Assembly (NCBI GenBank): GCA_963971285.1
Contig: OZ020253.1
Location: 15,822,528 to 15,886,527 of the forward strand
Source of the DNA: Astropecten irregularis
Taxonomy: Eukaryota; Echinodermata; Asteroidea; Paxillosida; Astropectinidae
Length of the DNA: 64,000 nucleotides
Direction: 5' to 3'
Of this stretch, positions 1 to 10,109 are shown one piece after another; the first letter of the stretch is position 1, and every line of letters begins with the position of its first letter. Under the pieces are notes generated by a model, which worked only from the letters and a program-made list of their open reading frames with translations, was not told the DNA's origin and did not search any database. Made by a program: the position numbers and the translations under genes.

Positions 1-28
1 TGCTCCGGTATAATGTTTATCCCTATAG

Positions 29-3000
29 CGCCAACCAAACCACTACATTTCGCCATTCTGAGCGTGGACGACACCTCTATTACTGTTGTGTGGTCAGCGC
101 CTGAGCCTCCCAATGGAAACATCACCAATTATGACATCGCATACTGGAAAACTGCAGACATGGGATCCCCAACCATACGTGACATAGGCGTGATGACCCC
201 ACTCATGTATCATCTAATGGGGTTGGAGTCATTTGTTACATATCACATTCAGGTATACAGTGTTACCTATCACATTTAGGGGTACAGTGTTACCTATGGC
301 ATTCAGGTATACAGTGTTACCTATCACATCCAGGTATACAGTGTTACCTATGACATTTAGGTATACAGTATTACCTATCACATTTAGGTGTACAGTGTTA
401 CCTATGGCATTCAGGTATACAGTGTTACCTATGACATTCAGGTGTACAGTGTTACCTATCACATCCAGGTATACAGTGTTACCTATAACATTTAGGTATA
501 CAGTATTACCTATCACATTTAGGTGTACAGTGTTACCTATGGCATTCAGGTATACAGTGTTACCTATGACATTCAGGTGTACAGTGTTACCTATGACATT
601 CAGGTGTACAGTGTTATTTATCACATTCAGGTATACAGTGTACCTATGGAATTATGGTATACAACGTTATCTATCACATTCAGGTACACAGTGTTCCATG
701 TCACACTCAGGTATACAGTGTACCTATGGAATTATGGTATACAGCGTTATCTATCACATTCAGGTATACAGTGTACCTATCACATTCAGGTATACAGTGT
801 ACCTATGGAATTATGGTATACAGCGTTATCTATCACATTCAGGTACACAGTGTTCCATGTCACACTCAGGTATACAGTGTACCTATGGAATTATGGTATA
901 CAGCGTTATCTATCACATTCAGGTACACAGTGTTCCATGTCACACTCAGGTTTACAGTGTACCTATGGAATTATGGTATACAGCGTTATCTATCACATTC
1001 AGGTACACAGTGTTCCATGTCACATTCAGGTATACAGTGTACCTATGGAATTATGGTATACAGCGTTATCTATCACATTCAGGTACACAGTGTTCCATGT
1101 CACATTCAGGTATACAGTGTACCTATAACATATATAGGTATACAGTGTTATCTATCACATTCAGGTATACAGTGTTACCTATCACATTCAGATATACAGT
1201 GTTACCTATCACATTCAGGTATACAGTGTTGCCTATACAGTATATATCACATTCAGGTATACATTATTATCTATACAGTATATCACATTCAGGTTTACAG
1301 ACGTTTACCTATCACATTCAGGTTTACAGACGTTTACCTATCACATTCAGGTTTACAGTGGCAAAATGGAGCATCATTATATGTTACTAAGTTTTGGCCT
1401 TTGGAACACTTCACTTATATTCAGTCAACCATAACATTACGCCCAATTTTAGAAACACTAATTCATCTATAAAACAGTGTCATAAACAAGTAAATCAGAA
1501 GATATAATATCGTTTCTTACATGGTATTACCACAAACCTACCTTATCTAGTACTTTCACTATGTATAACTCTATTAAGTCTTATTTAACCAAAGCAGATA
1601 ACATTACTTTTCTGCTGATATGACAGGTTCGGGCTAAAACATCTGCAGGTGTTGGTCCATGGAGTACCTTGGAAACGACATTCACTCAAATCGGGGGTAG
1701 GTTTAACTTTGACTTTGACCAAGGGTATTACTATCGTCTCTTCAGACTAAGGCAGACTTCTTTATCTCAGTCGCCGAGGTTAATTGAAAGATTTGAGGAG
1801 ATTTATAATTTGAATGCTATTTTGTTGAGACATTAACAAAAACCTTTACCTCAAATGTCAGCACGTTATAAAGTGCCGCAATGCCCTGTACGCATCTACA
1901 AACAATATTCATACATTGAAAAGTGAACAAAGAAAAACTGACTGCAGCGGGATTCGAACCGGCGATCTCCTGAATACCGTACAGGCGCTCTACCAACTGA
2001 GCCATCCAGCCCTACGTTGGTGGTGACCCCAATAGTCAACTATCCTTGTTCGTTTGGCGCCTGTACGGTATTCAGGAGATCGCCGGTTCGAATCCCGCTC
2101 CAGTCAATTTTTCTTTGTTCACTTTTCAATGACTTCAAAATACTCAGTCAGTTTCCTTTGTGGTTATTTCATGAATATTCATACATGTTATTTTTTTTTC
2201 ATTTTCACACCGACTGCCATTTTTCTAATACTCTTAAAAAAATTTTCAGACATTCTCTTCTTTTCTTTTTTCCCCATCTATTTAGTTCCCGGACTTGTTT
2301 CAGATCTTCGAGTGACAGACAGGACTGACGATTCAATATCTTTGGAGTGGGAGGAGCCACGAAGTCCCAATGGGCGGATCACTGGTTATAATGTACGTTA
2401 CACTAATCATTAAATTTATGATATCACCTTGTTGAAAATCACTCCTTCAACATATTATTGCAACACACCACCCTCTCAGTCCAACCCTCAAAATGACTTA
2501 AAGAAAGAATAGGATCTTTAAAGGTAACTTGAGTTTTCGTCAAAGAAATACAGATTCATGGGTTTCAATGTCAAGAAAGATACAGTAGATTCCTAGCACA
2601 CTTTTTGAGAAAACAGTGAAAACTCCAGAACCTCGGTTTTTGGTATGCTTGGTTTCGGTATGCTACCAAAGTATGATAGTACTTCAAGGATAGAACATGG
2701 CATCAATGTAAGGTTTTTCACTAGAATCATTTTTAGTGAAATATTTCCCTCGGAATTGAAAGACGAATAACCTGATTTCAATCGCAACAATCAAAATTTG
2801 ACTTCATATAGGGACATGCATAAAGTTGCGTATGCAAAACCTCAAGACACAAACGTTAACACTGACATCGTAGAACACATTAATTTTGTCTTTTTCTTTC
2901 AAATGCACATTTAAATAGTGCTGATACATTTCGGTGAGGGGTGACCCTAATTTAAGATGAACTATGAAGGTAGTTATGATTTGGGAGACAATTAGTTTAT

Positions 3001-6000
3001 TTTACTACAACAATGTAATATGGCTTTCAGAACCAAAATAGCATCGCTTTCCACTTTTCAAGGTCAAGTACAGAGCGGTAGATAAGCCCTACGATGATAC
3101 CTTCGAAATACTCAACGAATACAGGACTTCTGACGTTACCACTGCAATGTTCCAGAAGACTGACTTGGAGTCTGGTACAAAATATGAGTTCAGGGTTTCT
3201 GCGCGAAATCAAGAGAATACCGGGAAGTACACTGCACTAGAGGTGTATACAAAACCTTTGAAGGGTAAGGGCATTTCTTTTAGTCAGTTGGTCGTTTGGT
3301 CGGTCTATCGGTTGGTAAGGCCCTATGATATGAACACTTTTGCCACATTCCTCTCAACACATATAAGAGGTGAGATCGTCTGTCGCCAGTTCTCAAAAAG
3401 ACAAATTACAATTAAAAGCACATGGAAGAAAGTCTATTGAATAAGGGTTTTAATTGAAGAAAATCAGACTATAGACACTGTAGTCTTTATAGCAGTCTTC
3501 AACTAAAATGAAATACACTATTGATTTGTTGTCTGTTTGTCGTTGCTTTGCTTTGTTCTGATTTCAGATCAGGATATACCGCAACCGGTGGAGGCCAAAC
3601 TAAGTGAAACTACAGATACGACCGTCACCATTGGTCTGACAGGAGTTGACTCCAAGTACATCGTGTAAGATAGTTTTCCTTCTTCTTAATATCACTCCGA
3701 TATGGATGAGGCTTTATGCTTCATTGGACACTTCCATTTCCCCGTTAAGTCAGCATGTTTCAAGAGAAAAGTAGAAAGTGATGAAATAACGCCAACTGTA
3801 TAGACATTCGCGGTATGATGACAAGTTATTATATGCTAATAATCGTCTTTGCCCTTGTTTAGAAACAGAACACCTAAATTTTGATAGTACGTGTACACAA
3901 TAAAATGGAACAAAGTCTAGGAAAAATAGCAGCTTTCTAGCACAGTTTTGGCCATTTCATATGAGAAAAAACCAAAGCATTTGGAAATTTGATTACAATC
4001 TTTCTTGTTCTACCTATTCTGCTGCAAGTGGGCAATTCAATTTTGCACATGTTTTGAAAGAATCATATTATATGAATTTTGACGTTAATGTAAAGATGAG
4101 TGTTCCACCAGGTATGATGCATTCAATACTTTCTAAGATGTCTGATCAATTTGGATTGATTTCGGTTTCAGATCCTACATGATCAAAGTAGAACGAGAAT
4201 CGCAAACAAAGAGGGAGGTGTTTGTTGCCAAACATCATCGGGACTCGCCCAATGACTACATAGCAGCTGAGATATCAAAAACAGACGTTGCCATGAAATT
4301 TGTAGTTGGAGATTCCTTGATGCACGGCGGCTACTACAACGCGCCTCTACAAACTGGGAACACCTATAGAATAAGTATTGGAGCAGTCACCAAAGTTAAC
4401 GATACGGTATACGAACCCATTCGTATGCAGAAAATCAAATTACAATCTACAGAAGTAGGCCTACTACAATTTGTCGTATGCAAACGCTGACATTCATCGG
4501 AATATCAAAATTATTGAGCATGTTATGCGTATTGCAATACGACTGACCTCTGCTGATAGATAGGGCTTTGATGGGTTGTGATCTACATCTTACTGTGAGG
4601 TGTTTTAGTACAATACATTATAATGCGCGACGGACACTTACTCCTGTCTGCAGTTGTACCAAGACACTTGTGTTTGTTCTTGTGCTGAACCTATAACCAA
4701 TATATCATAATTTTTTAATAATGTTACCATAAAGCTTGAATAACTGTAACGCTTGAGATTATTCTTTGCAACTCAACAGATTTAGCCCTGTGGTATCAAC
4801 TCATTAATTATAATAATGCATTGTTTTCCTTAACTATTTTGCAGGAGGCCAATGTTAGATATTCTGATCCGTTGACAATTACAGGTAGATGGTTCAGTTT
4901 TCTTCCTTTTTATCTCCACTATTATGTACATTATTGAATTATTTACATTAAAACTCAGTAGGCCTATCTCCCAACATACATCGACGGATTCAAAGTTGAA
5001 AACAGATTCGTGATTTTTGTTTTTGTACCTTCTCATACTTTGGAAGTGTTCTGATTTTCTTTTTTACCGTTTCAAGCACGTCGTGCTCTAGAAACCGGAT
5101 ACATCATTGCTGCTGTTATTGGTGCAGTGTTATTCTTGGTCATAATCCTCATCATCGGTTATGTGATCTGGAGGAAACGAATCAGCCAGCCAAGGCCAAC
5201 TGTCACCCATGGAGCAGGCACTGAAGAACTGGTAAGTAAAAAATATTGGCGTCAAGAAAGGTATGATCAGGCTCATTATTTTGTACTATTCCTATCACAC
5301 TCGATATTGTCTCAACATGACATGAAATTTCACCTTGGAGACCACTTAATGGCGGCTTCCTATCTCAGGGGTGCTTAAAATTCTCATTTGAAACGTTCTT
5401 CAAGACAACCCATACCTTTTCTGTTGTTGGCATATTCGTAATTGTGACGGGTTTTTTAATCACTGGACATAACTGGACTAGTTATGTAGGAACCAATAAT
5501 TAAACTTGTACCGACTATTCCGAGGAGCACATGAAATCTTATAGTGAAGAGGGAATACGGAGCAATACGTATGGTGACCCATAGTGGTTCAGTGTCGTTT
5601 GGTACTTATCAGATTCACTTTACAGTTATATTTTGACCACAAAGGTTCTCTCCGACAATCCCAAAACTGCATCTCGAGAACAGCATCCACCACACGCTGA
5701 CGTCACTCTTGCCCCTGACAACGGTGTTTACGAGGATGTTGGCCTCCCACCCTGGGCGAACAATTTGGAGATAAAGAGAGGAAATCTGACGATTGAGGAC
5801 AAGATTCTGGGCTCAGGCAACTTCGGTGTTGTACGTGCTGGTGGTCTGAATATTCAGGGCCAAGTCACTGAAGTTGCTATCAAATCCCTTAAAGGTAAAA
5901 TACTATACAGGCACCCGCAGAGGAGAGCTTAAAATTACCCACACCAATTCTTCCAATTGAAGAAAAAGATACCTTGACCACTTAAACGAGCTTAAGAACT

Positions 6001-9000
6001 GCTTTCTGACAGAGTAGAGCTTTCACATAATACAAAAAAATGTGTAGAAAACTGGGAAAAGTTAAGAGAGTTAACACAACAATAGCTGGAAACTCTGTCT
6101 GATCCAGCATGTACACGATGATGATAAATGTGCGGAAATTTGAACTTAATCGGACATCTGAATCACGAGAAAAAAATTAAAAAACCGACTGGATTTTTCT
6201 TATAAATCATAAAGAATGGTTTCGATCTTACCCCGTGTTCAAAACCGTTTAGACGGAAATATTTTAATGGTATATTTCTACCAGCACAATCTTCGCAAAT
6301 CTGTGAACATTTCTGCAAGTTATGTTTCTGTACTGTCCCTTAAAATCACTGCAGACATGGGTTCCAGAAATACAACTAGACATAAAGTGAAAGACATGCC
6401 AGTTGTTACATTTCAGTATTATCAAAAACAAATATTTCAGAACATGAAAAAGACCTCAAGTTTGGAAACTGCAAGCTTTTGAAAAAACAACAAACAAACA
6501 AAAACTCAACAATTTACAACATAGGCCTACATGTTGTTTCTTAAAAAGGAGACACACCCTTTTAAGAACAGTTGATTCATCAAGCCTATTGTTAAGGATG
6601 TTAGTAAATAATGAACCTTTGTTATTGTTTATTTGTCCTGGCAGTTGGTGCTTCCTCTGCTGACTCGGAAAGTTTCATGGCAGAGTTCCAGATGATGGCT
6701 AAAATTCAGAGACATCCAAACGTTGTTGGTGTATTGGGAGCATGTCTTGATGAAGGTGAGTCACTCAGGCTTGTTGTTACCAAGCACGATGCAAACATAA
6801 CCTTGGTGTAAATGTGAATAAATGGAGATGTTATTTCCATTTCCATTTCCAATTTTTGTTACCAACTCACACTTTTGGTATAGGAAAATCCTACAAAATA
6901 CAAAATACAATAATCCTACAAAACAGCGAAACCGCATTATTGATACTTTCACTTTTTGAAAGCAAAAGTAGACGTTATTCAGCTTCTCCAAAACCCTCAA
7001 TAATAGAAAATACAATTAACATGGAAGTTGGTAAAGGTAATTAGCAGCTTTCTCTGTTTACGATTTGTAGTGTGGAGCAACGTTCGGTCACTGTCTGCAT
7101 AATATTTTATCTCCATAGGAATCCTGTATGTGGCACTGGAGTATCTTCCCAATGGTAACCTGAGGGACTACCTGAGAAGCACTCGCCCTGCCCAGACTGA
7201 TGTAGAATGTCCCTCCAGTGACGTGGTATCTTCGTCAAGTTTGCTGACATTTGGTGCCGATGTTGCCAGAGGGATGGATCATCTCTCCAACACTGGGGTG
7301 CGTGTTGTGTCGCGTCCTATATGGCGCCATAATATTGGCATGTGCGCCTTGTAGGAAGGATATACTTTAACACCTTGTAAAAAATGGATGTCATTCACAA
7401 GGCTTTAAAAAACGCATAAACTTGGTATTTCTCGACGAGTAATGATAATTGTTCATGTTGTCATGATCATTTCATTTAGATAATCCACCGGGACTTGGCG
7501 GCCAGGAACATACTTCTGGCCGAAGACTTCACCGCCAAAGTGTCTGATTTCGGCCTTTCAAGGGGAGAGGACATCTATGTTCAGAAATCCATGGTAAGCT
7601 CGAAAAGAATATCGAACTATAATTTTTCCTTGAGCTCTTTCTCTTATGTCACACAATATATCGTAAAATGTAATACATATGCCTATGTGAATTTCAAACA
7701 TTTGAAATAAATTCCGTAAATCTGGACAGCAGGTGAAATATGGCTTGTCGAGGACAGACAACCTGCAATAAAACCCATGATGGATATTTCACACAGCTGT
7801 TACCAAAACAAACGATTCTGCTTGAATGCTGAGGTATCCATCTGACAATGAATGGGTTGGTCAAATAATATATGATTTTTTTTATAATTTCCAATTTAGA
7901 CGAGAATTCCTGCACGCTGGCTGGCGATTGAATCCTTGACACGCAAAATCTACCAGTCGAAGAGCGATGTGTAAGTGAAGCCAGCTAGGACCCATCGTTG
8001 GGAAGTTTTACCGGTTATTTAACACTATAATACAACAAACAGTAGTAATGCTAGTTGCCCTCAGTTAATGAATAACATATTCAAGTAATTCATATGTAAT
8101 CAACTGATCTATGTAGCATTTGGGAGAATCGTGCTGCATCTAAACGAATCGTATTGTATTCGAATGGTTCGTGTTGACTCATTATGATTCATGTTGCATT
8201 AAATGAATATTTTGCATCATCAACCGATTTAAATATGGAACTGTAATGAGTTATATTTCATTTAAATTATTTATACTGCTCTTCACTGATTTGTGTCGCC
8301 TTCAAACGAGTGATAATCAATTGAAATAATCCATATTACATGTTGCGCTGTAATGAGTATGATGCAGTAAAAATGTTCTCATTAAGATTTATGCTGCCTG
8401 TCAACAAATGAGTTCAACACTTAGTGATTGTCCTGGCAAGTCATGTTATTAAAGGAAGGTTAACATACATGATTTCATTTTTTTATGATTACAGGTGGTC
8501 ATTTGGGATTCTGCTGTGGGAGATAGCCACATTCGGTATGGCTTATACACTCGCTTGCTTAAAAAGATACATTTCTAAATCCCACTAAGAACCTTATCTG
8601 AAATCTGGTACAACCTTAGTGGATATTTGTCGACATATTAAGAATTGACCTATAGCATTTCACAAAATCCTGAACTATTTATAAAGTTTTATCAAATGGG
8701 CAATGTACTTATTTAAAAGCTTATTTCCTGTAACATGTGATCTGCTCTAATTGACCCATGCACAATATCGCCAATTGGACAAAATGAGTTTTCTGGCTAG
8801 AGGGTTAGAAAGAATGCATTTCGAGCTTTGATGTAGTGTATATTTCAAGTCTCCAGCATATTGCATTGTAAGAGTACACACATTGCACAAGACTAAGCTT
8901 AATATTTCTTACACATTTTTTTGCATGTTTAATTGCATAGATAATGCAAACACGTGGATTATGTGACTCATTTCTAAAGAGCAGGTGACATAATAGTCGT

Positions 9001-9835
9001 GCATTTCTCAAATTTGTTTTCGATGCTTGAGGTCATATCAGATACTGTAAGGGAAAACACGCCAATAGAATGTTTTCAAAACTTGTATTTGAATATGTTC
9101 GTTTACAGGCGCAACACCTTACCAGGGTATTCCTAGCGCATCATTGGTCCAAAGGTTGGAGGATGGATACCGCATGCCTCAGCCTGATAACTGTGGCGAT
9201 GAACTGTAGGTAGAAAGTCGTAAATGGAATGCATACAACTGTTAATGCATTGTTTCCCCTATTTGAATAATAATTTGGGGGTCTATCTGTTCCAGTTCAA
9301 GCCAGTCTAATGTAATGATGCGTAATATTCTATCAGTAAATGATAGTCTTCATTTGTTTACACTTCATATTACACTTCGTAACATTTAAAAATTGATATG
9401 ATTTAATGTTTCCATGTCAAGATTCGTAGTTTGGCAGTGTTTGACTGATTGTTCTTTTTTTCTCCACAGCTATGAATTGATGCAGAAGTGTTGGCAGGTG
9501 ACACCAAGCGCACGCCCAAGCTTCAGGGAACTAACTATTGCCCTGGAGCAAATGAAGGACCATGCAGATGAAAATGTAATTACAAATATCTCTTCGGTCT
9601 TAGGAAACCTCTACTTTCATTTATACATGTAACCAAATTTATTCAGTGTTTCCGTCAGTATTTTGCCTCTTTGAGATGAGAGATTTTTGTTGAAATCTAT
9701 TTTATAGAGTAAAAATGTACATTAACTGAGCGTTATGGTGCTAGCTCTAAATTGTTGTCTCTTTATTTCTAGATATACATGTCACCTGATGTCTACGCGA
9801 ATTTCATCATCCAACCAGAACTCGATGATAAGTAG
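29..9835 (+). CDS. TEK: Tie-like receptor tyrosine kinase (3' part, 5' end outside window)
   Basis: Type I membrane receptor that would bind an extracellular ligand and phosphorylate tyrosines in the cytoplasm. Seventeen exons join in frame: 29-252, 1627-1696, 2286-2392, 3063-3264, 3568-3664, 4172-4406, 4845-4884, 5077-5231, 5645-5894, 6645-6755, 7119-7297, 7480-7593, 7900-7970, 8495-8535, 9109-9205, 9470-9575, 9773-9835, giving 719 residues and a TAG stop. Order: three FN3 domains, one TM helix, kinase, short tail. Tie assignment rests on the kinase: GACLDEG after the alpha-C region, DVARGMD before [20 protein letters not shown] with a single activation-loop tyrosine, and a tail with two tyrosines, all as in vertebrate Tie1/Tek. 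The signal peptide and the rest of the ectodomain must lie upstream. The donor at 4406 and acceptor at 5644 are the least certain borders; both were chosen by phase. It could be a lineage-specific Tie-related kinase rather than a strict orthologue. Confidence 0.92.
244..1360. repeat. 27-bp minisatellite seeded at a splice donor
   Basis: About 40 tandem units of a 27-bp sequence with core CACATTCAGGTATACAGTG. Starts at 244, 271 and so on show exact 27-bp spacing in the first third. The first unit overlaps the last bases of the FN3 exon and its donor (CAG|GTATAC at 250-258), so the array fills the intron from its first base. Units drift to CAGGTTTACAG near 1286-1350. The period is nine codons, so the array stays open in several frames on both strands and yields spurious ORFs. 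Confidence 0.95.
642..1120. repeat. 80-bp higher-order repeat within the minisatellite
   Basis: The phrase ACCTATGGAATTATGG recurs at 642, 722, 801, 881, 961 and 1041: six units of 80, 79, 80, 80, 80 and 80 bp. Each 80-mer is three diverged 27/26-bp monomers, so the block arose by amplification of a trimer. Confidence 0.9.
1930..2012 (-). repeat. tRNA-derived SINE, antisense copy
   Basis: On the minus strand: GGCTGGATGGCTCAGTTGG (A box-like), GTAGAGCGCCTG, then GGTTCGAATCCCGCT (B box), followed by the family tail TTTCTTTGTTCACTTTTCAA. The same body and tail occur at 2056, 14806, 17043, 60150 and 62867, so it is a dispersed element rather than a functional tRNA gene. Confidence 0.8.
2056..2160 (+). 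repeat. tRNA-derived SINE, 5'-truncated sense copy
   Basis: Starts at GCGCCTGTACGGTATTCAGG and includes the B box GGTTCGAATCCCGCTCCAG and the tail TTTCTTTGTTCACTTTTCAA then CAGTCAGTTTCC. It faces the copy at 1930-2012 head to head, making an inverted pair with a spacer of about 45 bp in the intron before the second FN3 domain of the kinase gene. Confidence 0.75.
2286..3264 (+). other. Kinase gene: second FN3 domain (2 exons)
   Basis: Exons 2286-2392 (107 nt) and 3063-3264 (202 nt) encode one FN3 repeat: [12 protein letters not shown], then [20 protein letters not shown] before a phase-0 intron, then [10 protein letters not shown] and the FN3 signature [15 protein letters not shown], ending in phase 1. 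Both exon lengths equal those of the paralogous domain in the phosphatase gene (22133-22239, 22337-22538). The intron carries a degenerate MITE copy near 2517-2690. Confidence 0.93.
2517..2690. mobile_element. Degenerate MITE copy (ACCAAAGTATGAT family)
   Basis: Begins TTTAAAGGTAACTTGAG, carries the family core AAATACAGATTCATGGG and TTTTTGAGAAAACAGTGAAA, and has the diverged right end ACCAAAGTATGATAGTACTT. Much more diverged than the copies at 11028 and 50484. Confidence 0.55.
3568..4884 (+). other. Kinase gene: membrane-proximal FN3-like domain (3 exons)
   Basis: Exons 3568-3664, 4172-4406 and 4845-4884. The translation starts [15 protein letters not shown] and continues through [16 protein letters not shown] and [16 protein letters not shown] to [13 protein letters not shown]. 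It resembles the divergent membrane-proximal FN3 seen in some receptor phosphatases and kinases. The donor at 4406 (ACG then GTATAC) is preferred because it keeps phase 0 into the next exon; open sequence continues beyond it to about 4489, so a longer exon form is possible. The phosphatase gene has no counterpart of this domain. Confidence 0.75.
5077..5231 (+). other. Kinase gene: transmembrane exon
   Basis: A 155-nt exon entered in phase 1 and left in phase 0. It encodes a hydrophobic run, [19 protein letters not shown] then GYVIW, followed by the basic stop-transfer RKR and a short polar juxtamembrane stretch ending EEL. The TM exon of the phosphatase gene (23164-23266) also enters in phase 1. 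Confidence 0.93.
5645..7297 (+). other. Kinase gene: juxtamembrane and kinase N-lobe exons
   Basis: Exons 5645-5894, 6645-6755 and 7119-7297. After a juxtamembrane segment with [10 protein letters not shown] come the glycine loop GSGNFGVV, the ATP-lysine motif EVAIKSL, the alpha-C glutamate in [12 protein letters not shown], the [15 protein letters not shown] stretch and the hinge region [17 protein letters not shown], then an insert (about 20 residues, rich in Ser) and [18 protein letters not shown]. Everything needed for nucleotide binding is present. Intron 5895-6644 holds a MITE-like copy (about 5980-6345). Confidence 0.93.
5980..6345. mobile_element. Diverged MITE-like repeat in kinase intron
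   Basis: Shares AATCGGACATCTGAATCA, TCTTATAAATCATAAAGAA and a stretch near AAATATTTTAATGGTATAT with the repeat at 42187-42515. No coding potential; boundaries are approximate. Confidence 0.5.
7480..9835 (+). other. Kinase gene: catalytic C-lobe and tyrosine tail
   Basis: Exons 7480-7593 (HRDLAARN catalytic loop, DFG magnesium motif), 7900-7970 ([11 protein letters not shown], the P+1/APE region), 8495-8535 ([16 protein letters not shown]), 9109-9205, 9470-9575 ([14 protein letters not shown], the conserved kinase arginine) and 9773-9835 (tail [11 protein letters not shown] then stop). All catalytic residues are intact, so an active enzyme is expected. The tail has the YANF motif, which fits the pYxN consensus for Grb2-type SH2 domains; vertebrate Tie receptors also end in a short tail with two tyrosines. 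Confidence 0.93.
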
Positions 9836-10103
9836 GGAGGATGGTCATTACGTGGATATATACCATCATACCGTTGAGAATGCTTTTGATGGTTTTATCG
9901 CAAAACGCATTTGTACATCAATAGGAAGGAAAGATTTAACCAAGAACTCGCCGGACAGCCTAAGATGTAATAGCATAGCAAAAACATGTAATGATATAGG
10001 GACAACATCCTCCTAGCGTCATTGCCACGTTGATTCCAAAAGAAGTTCAAATTTTCTGCCATGTCCTCGTTGAGTCATGTCTTCATTTTACTTTTCATAT
10101 TTC

Positions 10104-10109
10104 AATAAA
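10104..10109 (+). terminator. Poly(A) signal of the kinase gene
   Basis: Canonical AATAAA 269 nt after the TAG stop at 9833-9835, the first such hexamer after the stop that I noted. Later hexamers, for example near 10480, could give longer 3' ends. Confidence 0.6.

Larger units (their letters stand above)
29..1696 (+). other. Kinase gene: first FN3 domain in window (2 exons)
   Basis: Exons 29-252 (224 nt, enters in phase 1) and 1627-1696 (70 nt). The translation holds the FN3 hallmarks: [20 protein letters not shown] for strands B to C, then [17 protein letters not shown] across the splice for strands F to G. The intron cuts the domain in phase 0 between strands F and G, and the domain edges are phase 1. 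The 1374-nt intron is almost filled by a 27-bp minisatellite that begins at the donor itself. The same domain with the same intron positions occurs in the downstream phosphatase gene at 21180-21619. Confidence 0.93.

Noticed and set aside
244-1360. CRISPR-like regular repeat array
   Set aside because: Units are contiguous with no unique spacers, and the setting is a eukaryotic intron.
229-1472. Long overlapping ORFs of 131-385 codons on both strands
   Set aside because: They are read-throughs of the 27-bp minisatellite, whose period is nine codons; no start context, domain or splice continuity.
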